Shown in pieces: positions 58,601-64,000 of a DNA stretch of 64,000 nucleotides. Each line of letters begins with the position of its first letter. Positions within the stretch are counted from its first letter, which is position 1. A model generated the notes under the pieces. That model did no database searches, was not told the DNA's origin, and was given only the letters and a program-made list of their open reading frames with translations. This DNA comes from Protea cynaroides (Eukaryota; Streptophyta; Magnoliopsida; Proteales; Proteaceae). The position numbers were made by a program, and so were the translations under genes. The stretch covers positions 85,929,789 through 85,993,788 of the forward strand of contig CM053271.1 of the NCBI GenBank assembly GCA_028583415.1. The letters are read 5' to 3'.

Positions 58601-61600
58601 TAATAAATGAAGACATAGAGAGAAACCAATCCATGAAGTAGAAGCTAAGATTAAAACAAACCATAGCAAATTTACATAATCAATTAGCTAAGATTTAAAC
58701 AAAGTATAGGATCAAACCAAATGATCCAAAGTAAACATACCGTAAGAGCTAAGCATCACATATTGTACCAATATTAAAACAAACCATATTAAAACAAATC
58801 ATTGTTTGAAACCCTTGTCCCCAGCCGAAATTAAGATTACACCACTGTACCGAAGGAGTTATAACCCAATAAAGAGTTAACATCAAATTGTTCTGGAAAA
58901 AAAAAAAAAAACCATCAAAAGCAAACTACCAAACCATTGTTCCAAATTAAAAATAAAACCATTGTATCTGTAGCATTGAAATAAGAACCACTACTAGAAG
59001 GTTGGTATAGAAATGGTGATATCATGGAATGGACTCTATCGCCCACAACTTCTTCTCATCGTCTAAGCCCATAAACAACTCCCTCCATTCCGCATTGTTG
59101 GTCAAATGATTCATAGTCTTGACATATGTCGCCTTGTCCAACCCCGGAATGGTATTCAATACTGCAAGACATTGGGTGATTGAATAACCTGCTGTGCTGA
59201 TAGAGCTAAGAGAAGGAGAGGCTGAGGTAGTATGTGACGTAGTGAACAAATCCAAACGGGCTTTGGAATGTTCCACCATTGCATTTATAGCTCCCATAAT
59301 GTCATTACTTTGAATCTTTTTTCTAAGGGCAGAAGGAGTCCTATCCAGTCTGTGAGCTGCAGCTGCCTATGGGGTATGATGTACATAACCTTCTTCAGTG
59401 ACATCAGTGGTAGGTTCTACAGGTGGAACCTCTGAACCATCTTGGATGTCCAAGTTATCAGCATCTCCTTCTTCAAATATGAAGTTGTCATCGTGGTTGT
59501 TACAGGCAAATTCACCAGTTGCATATGAATCACCAAATATGATTTGGAGCTCTCGATACTGGGGCAGTCCATTTTTCCTAAATTTGGCCCAACCTAGGTT
59601 TTCCTGGAAGCAAATGAAAAGAAGCTTCAGAATTTGTGAACTTATTACCAGGGAATTACTATTTGTACTATAGTTAGATATGATTACCTGGATATGTCTG
59701 TCCATATAGCTGGGTCATGTGTTTCAACACGCTTGGTCGTGTCATTCCATCCAAACCCAGTTGTATTAACCAATCTGCCAAAACTACCATACTCGGACCT
59801 CAACTTGTTCAGTTTGTTCCTCAACTGCTTCAATGACAATGGTCTACCCAATGCTTCTTCCATTTTGTTCTTTATGTTACTCCACCCGTCTTTATTAAAC
59901 GTGCAAGTTGTTTTATTTCCCTTTATGACCTCCTCCACTAGTATATCAACTTATGTATCCACTTCTAACTTGTTCCATTTAACCGTCTTTATACTTGTTC
60001 TTGAAGAACTTGCCATTTTACAGACTGCTGTGAACTCAATCAATGAAATAAAAAAAAAAGATTAAGATAATTTCATTTTTGTTTTTGTTTATGGCTTTTC
60101 TCTAGTACCCAAATAAAAAAAAATTCTTTTTAACTTCTAACACTTGATCATGCATGTAGTGCAAAAAAAAAGAGGCTACAAAGATGGATGAGATGGATGA
60201 GGTAGACCCATAACAAAGTTACAGAACCAGATGACAAGTGATTTTGGACATCAGCATAGGTATCAGAGGTGGCACAAGAACAACGCTACAGAACTGAGGA
60301 GCAACTTCGTTTGGAAATCTAGATATGGCAGACAAAGAACAAACTATGTAACCTTATAGCAACTTCGATTGGAAATCTAGATATGGCAGACAAAGAACAA
60401 ACTACATAACTGCATAGCAACTTCGTTTGGACATCAACAAATGCTAGACCAGGGAAAAAGCTACAGAACTGAGTAGCAACTTCGTTTGCATATTACATTG
60501 TTATTTTTCTCATAATTCCCCTAGCTACTCATACATTTTACTAGCCCAGTAACTCAGCTAAATTTACTAGAATCTCTAATGTCATACTACAAAACATGTT
60601 TAATGGATGGAACCAGAATTCACACAATTCTTCTCAGTTAACATTCTGGAAAAGTACTACAAGATGGTTGAGAAATCACCTCTCTGATCTAGCTCAATAA
60701 TGTGGGGCACTTGGTTCAACTCTTTGAAAACAGCTTTTGCCTTCTTACAGTACCTGCACATTACCCAAAAGCACACTCAATCTAAGCCCCCATAAAAAAT
60801 TTAAATGCTAACAATAACATATTAGGTATCGATTATGTGTGAACATGATCCTAGCAAAACAAACAAGGTAGCTTATGGATAAATTAGCAGTGGAACAAGT
60901 AACAAGATGATGCAAGCTGCAGATTAAGTAGTCTACTAATAGCTTCAATGCCCTATTGAACCATAACGGTGTAGGAGGAGAAGAGCAGGAAAACCATAAG
61001 GTGCTCAAGCTAAGAAACAAAGCCTATGAATGATAACTGAAACTAAACTTAGGATCCACAATCAGATTACATACATTATATTATTTCTATCATAAAAAGA
61101 GTGGTAAGAAAATCCATAGCTCTACAATTCCCCCAAAAGCTTTTAATTTGCATAGTTTCACTAAATGGGTTTTTCAAAACTAGAAGAAAAAGAGGGAGAT
61201 TGACTAAGAAGAAAGAGTAACTGAAGGGTTGCTGTGCTCAAGTTGGTCTGGCTTGCCTAGACTGTTGCTAATATGCCGCAAATGGTGCGGATTTGAATGA
61301 ATAAAAGGATCATATTGGTAGAGCTTTGTCTTCGCCTACCAACAAGGGAGGTAGCTCATGCATTGATGCAATTAGCTTGGTTTGGCTTTTGATAATGGAG
61401 ATCAGGGAAAATTCCAACCCAAGGAACCCTCTCAAAGATTTCAACAAAACAAGATGCTTCTTAATAATATCCAATCACAAATACTTCTGACATAAAATTA
61501 AAAAAGGAAAAGAAAAAAGCACATCACTTGCCAGGATAATACTTCACTTTCAGAAGAAGAAGGATGATTACAACTTTCAACAATTTGTTTGATCTAAGCT

Positions 61601-62871
61601 TCTCCTTTTTATTTTTCTTTTTTTCTTTTGGTAATAAAACCAGATTGTGAAAGCAAATATAGATAAGGGCTACAGTGAAACGGCCTCAATCATCTTTATT
61701 GAATGTAGGTAATATACATTGATCATTTTTTCCCTAAAAAACTGTGTTATCTATCATTCCTGTAGGAAATAAACCTCTATAATACACCCCCAATTTTCTG
61801 AGGGAAAGCAAACCGACTCTTTTCATGGTTCTCAATTTTCCAAAGTATAATTTTGCTACTGGCTAACTCTATTTGAGCTGAAGGCTAACATAGGAGCAGG
61901 CAAACCATCTTGGAACAATAACATGTAGGAATATGCGCTATGTTTGCTGACATTAGAGTTCTCATTAACTTCTATAAATTGTGAATGCCAGGATCTTACC
62001 AGGATATAGTAGCAAATGAAGATTAGGTTTCTTCGTTCCAAAAGTAAACCTAGAAATTTGTTGATGAAGAAATAGCAATCGAACCTCGTATTTGTGGAAT
62101 CTGATTTCAACCTACAACCAAAACCGAGAGGCGTTGTGCACCGGATCAGAAGCTTAGAGAGAATCAGAAGAAGAAGAAAAAAAAAACCTGCAAAATCGAT
62201 TTTGGAAAACAGAACATGAGAGAGAAAACAGATCTGAAAAACCCGTCTTCGGGAGAGGGTTTATGAGAGAGAGATTTGAGAAACTCACCTGAGAATATCG
62301 TCTGGTTTTCGATCGTCGATTGTCGGTCAGTAGCCACAGTAGCAGAGACGAATCCAGCCTTGTTCAGACGTCGATGATGAAGAAGAAACCCAGCCCCTTT
62401 CAGACGTCGACGATGAAGGAAGAAACCCAGGCTTGTCTCTGACAAGCTATCGGGTTTTTTCGGAGTAACTTTTTATAAATCCAACTCTATTTTCAACTTT
62501 GAAGTTGAAAAGCATCAATTTGATGCTCCAAAAAACTGGCTTCTGGAGACTGTTTGGAGCCGGTTCGGCTATGGATTCTCCAGAAGTCCGAACCGGGTTA
62601 CCAAACATGCTCTTACTCCATTTATGCTCCAGAAGTCAGAATCCAACTTCTGGAGTGTTACCAAACACCCCCTAAAATAACTTGATTACAATGTACTAAG
62701 ATCACAATGAAGATACAAAAACTGCAGAAAAACATTTTGGAATCTAATTTATAAGGTTTACATGGAAGAAATCAAGAAATAATAGGAATTTAGAAAAAAA
62801 AAACTAGGGATTCTATGTGCAGGAAAGACGAAGAAAGAGGAAGAGGGGGATGGGAACATACCCCTTATCAT
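55629..62871 (-). CDS. Small two-exon gene, 50 residues, intron hosts the Harbinger transposon
   Basis: Exon 1 coding part is 62871-62862 (ATGATAAGGG before a GTATGT donor). Exon 2 is 55771-55629 (after TTGCTTGTAG, ending TAG). Phases agree and give a 50-residue protein. It starts MIRGAKPPRRNPPPRRN, is proline- and arginine-rich at first, then acidic and aromatic (QQFDEIWFHSADEHDFF), and ends ACAQASGV. I do not recognise the family and see no signal peptide. A functional gene is supported by the clean splice phase over 7 kb and the biased composition, but not proven. Without the 6.4-kb transposon and its duplicated TAA the intron would be about 680 bases. A 31-codon upstream frame (62963-62868) ends in ATGA overlapping the main start. 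A Copia LTR lies about 300 bases upstream of the start codon. Confidence 0.5.
56600..57013 (-). CDS. GRF-type zinc-finger protein with C-terminal membrane segment, inside the Harbinger element
   Basis: A single uninterrupted frame of 137 residues starts at ATG 57013 (MADCDIPMCECGKGR). Residues 9-46 fit a GRF zinc finger: C9-x-C11, TSRTQKNSGRKFYTC34, SFIW46. The last ligand, usually Cys just before the FxW motif, is Ser43; His40 might substitute. Residues 67-98 are four tandem 8-residue repeats of the form SEGSQHIR. Residues 111-133 form a strong membrane helix near the C-terminus, so this is probably a tail-anchored protein. GRF fingers bind single-stranded nucleic acid in some proteins; the role here is unknown. 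It could be a third transposon gene or a captured host gene. It is the only cargo ORF with no lesion seen. Confidence 0.7.
   Translation of the reverse strand: MADCDIPMCECGKGRMILQTSRTQKNSGRKFYTCPIKEDHEKSFIWVDQYKGTAGFKHKSAQPYCLSEGSQHIQSEGIEHIRSEGSQHFRSDEIQHIRHEIVLHQSMLYPIYGIVIFVAIWLLILTYYVVYIATMKY
57220..58587 (-). CDS. PIF/Harbinger DDE transposase (DDE_Tnp_4 family), nearly intact
   Basis: Three exons, 58587-58090, 58004-57779 and 57689-57220, join in phase to 398 codons including the stop, the usual size for plant Harbinger transposases. The catalytic residues are all present: D173 in GAIDGTH, D248 in VVDSGY and E297 in NVIERSFG, with the expected CSLHNFIRD motif downstream. ATG 58587 (MNGAINNEV) is chosen over a TTG upstream. 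The first intron is GTAAAT...AG. The second intron starts with AT instead of GT (57778-57777) where the phase requires the donor, followed by a normal TATAG acceptor. This probably blocks correct splicing, so the gene may be inactive despite an undamaged reading frame. It would cut and paste the element at TWA sites. Confidence 0.85.
59022..60016 (-). pseudogene. Harbinger ORF1, Myb/SANT-like DNA-binding protein, broken
   Basis: The frame opens at ATG 60016 (MASSSRTSIKTVKWN) and shows a Myb/SANT-like (Myb_DNA-bind_3) domain: TCTFNKDGWSNIKNKMEEAL, then LRNKLNKLRSEYGSF, then DPAIWTDI. A donor at 59688/59687 and an acceptor before 59603 lead to KFRKNGLPQYRELQIIFGD, an acidic middle part, and a C-terminal region ending LMG-like ELFMGLDDEKKLWAIESIP. 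In this superfamily ORF1 binds the transposon ends and carries the transposase into the nucleus. Two nonsense codons are seen, TAA after EVDT near 59953 and TAG after HHTP near 59367, and the splice phase is off by one base. It is therefore not functional. Confidence 0.8.
60243..60490. repeat. Tandem repeat of 58-60 bases, about four units, inside the Harbinger element
   Basis: Units begin AACTTCG(T/A)TTGG at 60303, 60361, 60419 and 60478 (partial), with a diverged unit before them from 60243. They contain ACAGAACTGAGTAGC or ACATAACTGCATAGC variants. The array lies 5' of ORF1. Confidence 0.85.
60491..62672 (-). other. Harbinger 5' non-coding region
   Basis: No coding frame. A probable first non-coding exon lies at about 62450-62290, ending TTCTCAG before GTGAGT. 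It contains two direct copies of a segment with TTCAGACGTCGA(T/C)GATGAAG. The last 170 bases hold inverted CCAGAAGT/ACTTCTGG pairs and copies of GGTTACCAAACA, like the other end of the element. Confidence 0.5.
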
Positions 62872-62963
62872 TGCCGGGGTAGAGAATTGAAATTGAGGTC
62901 CTGAGGAAGGACTTCGGACACGGGAGAGTCTTCTCCGGAGCTTCGGGAGTTCTCTTTCCTCAT
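62868..62963 (-). promoter_or_regulatory. Upstream ORF overlapping the small gene's start codon
   Basis: A 31-codon frame begins at ATG 62963 (MRKENSRSSGEDSPV) and stops with TGA at 62870-62868, so stop and main start share the bases ATGA. Such a stop-start overlap can allow reinitiation or restrain translation of the main frame. This depends on the small-gene model. Confidence 0.4.
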
Positions 62964-63165
62964 AATAGGTGAATGAGGCTCTAAAATTTAAACCCCCGAT
63001 TCACTTAAAAAGGGTGGAAAAACCCTCTCCGGTCACGAAATTTGACTTAATGTGCGGCCGGACATGCAACTGGACACTCCCAGTAGCTTTCCTATATAGA
63101 CAGGAAGCGCTCGGGAACTATCCGAATAGAGGGTCCAGACGCACATCAAGTGTAGTCATAGTGAA

Positions 63166-63459
63166 TGTAACAAAATAGAAAAGAAAGAAAGGAATATGGC
63201 GAGAATGGAGAAAATGGAGAGAGAATCAATGTGTGTGTGTGTTCTCCTCTCCTTATGTTCTTGTATTTATAGAGAAAATAGTAGCCAACTATTACAAGAA
63301 AATCTCTCAAATTAGAAGAGACAAAATAAAAAATAAAAAAACTAACTTAGAGAATGAGATAGACTAACTTAGGAAAGAAAAGATTGCTTAGTCAACAAGA
63401 CTAAGACTTATTCCAATTACCAATTAGACAGCTAGACTATTTAGGAAACTATCTTAACA
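63166..63459 (-). repeat. 3' LTR of a Copia element that continues beyond the window
   Basis: On the minus strand it starts TGTTAAGATAG, has a TATAAATACAAG promoter motif (63271-63260) like that of the Copia at 5529, and ends TTTTGTTACA. Just upstream, at 63475-63460, lies CAACTTGAGGGAGAG, a typical Copia purine tract. The rest of the element extends past position 64000. Confidence 0.8.
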
Positions 63460-64000
63460 CTCTCCCTCAAGTTGGAGCATGGGGGGATGAATTAATCCCA
63501 ACAACAAACAATACCAAAAATAGTAGTATGAAGGGCAGATCAGTCTTTGTAACAGCCAATCGAAGTAGTAGCAATTTCCGAAAAATATTGGGCAGTAGAT
63601 ATCGAGATCTTCGAACCAGCCATCAGGAATCAATTTCTGAAAAAAAAAAAAAGCAGTAAGCATCGAGCACTGGAACAGGCAAACAGATCAGCAACAATGG
63701 TTCAATATCAGCAGCATATGGCAGAAATCAACAAATCATTGAAAACAGTAAAAAAAAACTTCAAGAAACAGAACCCGGTATTTCGATAATGGAAACCTGT
63801 TCTTCCATGCAATGCAGCATATGAAAGCTCTTAGATGGGAGAGATCCAAGAATTTCGTTGGGTTATGGCTACCACCCAGAACAGGACGGAACCAAAAAAT
63901 CAGATTTGAATTGATGGACTGATTAGATCAAAAGAAAATCAGATTTGATCAACAAAATATAGATTAGTATTAATGGATCAATTTGAACAACAAAATTTTT
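63460..64000 (-). mobile_element. Internal 3' part of the same Copia element
   Basis: Apart from the purine tract next to the LTR, no pol motif is readable in these 540 bases; they look like the non-coding tail upstream of the 3' LTR. CAGCA-rich stretches (63680-63720) resemble the leader of the Copia relic at 45060-45420. Confidence 0.5.

Larger units (their letters stand above)
56263..62672 (-). mobile_element. PIF/Harbinger DNA transposon, 6.4 kb, three ORFs
   Basis: Ends: GGGGCTGTTTGTTAAAACTT on the left and, reverse complemented, GGGGGTGTTTGGTAACACTC on the right, with similarity continuing to TTCTGG. Target duplication TAA occurs at 56260-56262 and 62673-62675. Minus-strand cargo in order: a non-coding first exon (about 62450-62290, followed by a GTGAGT donor), a Myb/SANT-like ORF1 (60016-59022), the DDE transposase (58587-57220) and a GRF zinc-finger ORF (57013-56600). 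Subterminal copies of the motif AGAAxxxxGTTTGGTAA occur near 56355, 56410 and 56463. The element sits in the intron of the small gene, in the same orientation. Confidence 0.93.

Noticed and set aside
1..64000. CRISPR arrays, bacterial operons, organellar DNA inserts
   Set aside because: No regularly spaced repeats with unique spacers, no bacterial-type gene clusters and no recognisable plastid or mitochondrial gene blocks were seen. The genome context is plant nuclear.

Overview
This is nuclear DNA from a flowering plant. The evidence is a DYW-class pentatricopeptide repeat gene, a GST_N/thioredoxin-fold gene split by GT-AG introns, Copia elements primed by initiator tRNA-Met, hAT and PIF/Harbinger DNA transposons, a LINE relic and solo LTRs. 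I cannot place the species. A 500-base run of N (32692-33191) marks an assembly gap. Most of the window is transposon-derived, and the host genes sit between or around insertions.

Layout. 1-857: right part of a Harbinger-related MITE with a large CCA microsatellite. 858-5528: old non-coding repeat debris. 5529-16739: a complete but inactivated Copia retrotransposon (5-bp target duplication AAGAG) whose RNase H region is split by a 5.7-kb hAT transposon (10200-15927). The hAT carries a broken transposase and a 1.5-kb pyrimidine-strand minisatellite. 16825-17416: a short inverted-repeat element. 18030-19370: a solo LTR with a perfect target duplication. 20662-21840: the last three exons of an unrecognised membrane protein, minus strand, with an in-frame 33-bp duplication. 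22941-25456: LTR-retrotransposon fragments.

26719-30030 (minus) is the clearest gene, a DYW-type PPR editing factor resembling Arabidopsis At4g13650. Its long open frame opens at a TTG. The real start appears to lie in an upstream 35-codon exon behind a 90-base intron. 31561-32248 is another inverted-repeat element. 33192-34890 (minus) is a glyoxal oxidase pseudogene broken by a 1.1-kb insertion and a frameshift. A Harbinger MITE follows at 35105-35674.

36553-53488 (plus) is a 10-exon gene for a 355-residue, probably plastid protein with two GST_N/thioredoxin folds, resembling Arabidopsis At5g03880. It is stretched to 17 kb because its introns hold a Copia relic with a 114-bp hAT MITE inside its gag, a solo LTR, a LINE relic and local duplications.

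55629-62871 (minus) appears to be a small two-exon gene (50 residues) whose single intron holds a 6.4-kb PIF/Harbinger transposon (56263-62672, target duplication TAA). That transposon encodes three proteins on one strand: a Myb/SANT-like ORF, a DDE transposase, and an unexpected GRF-type zinc-finger protein with a C-terminal membrane segment. Its ends match both MITEs, so the window holds a probable parent element and two non-autonomous relatives. The right edge (63166-64000) is the 3' end of another Copia element on the minus strand.
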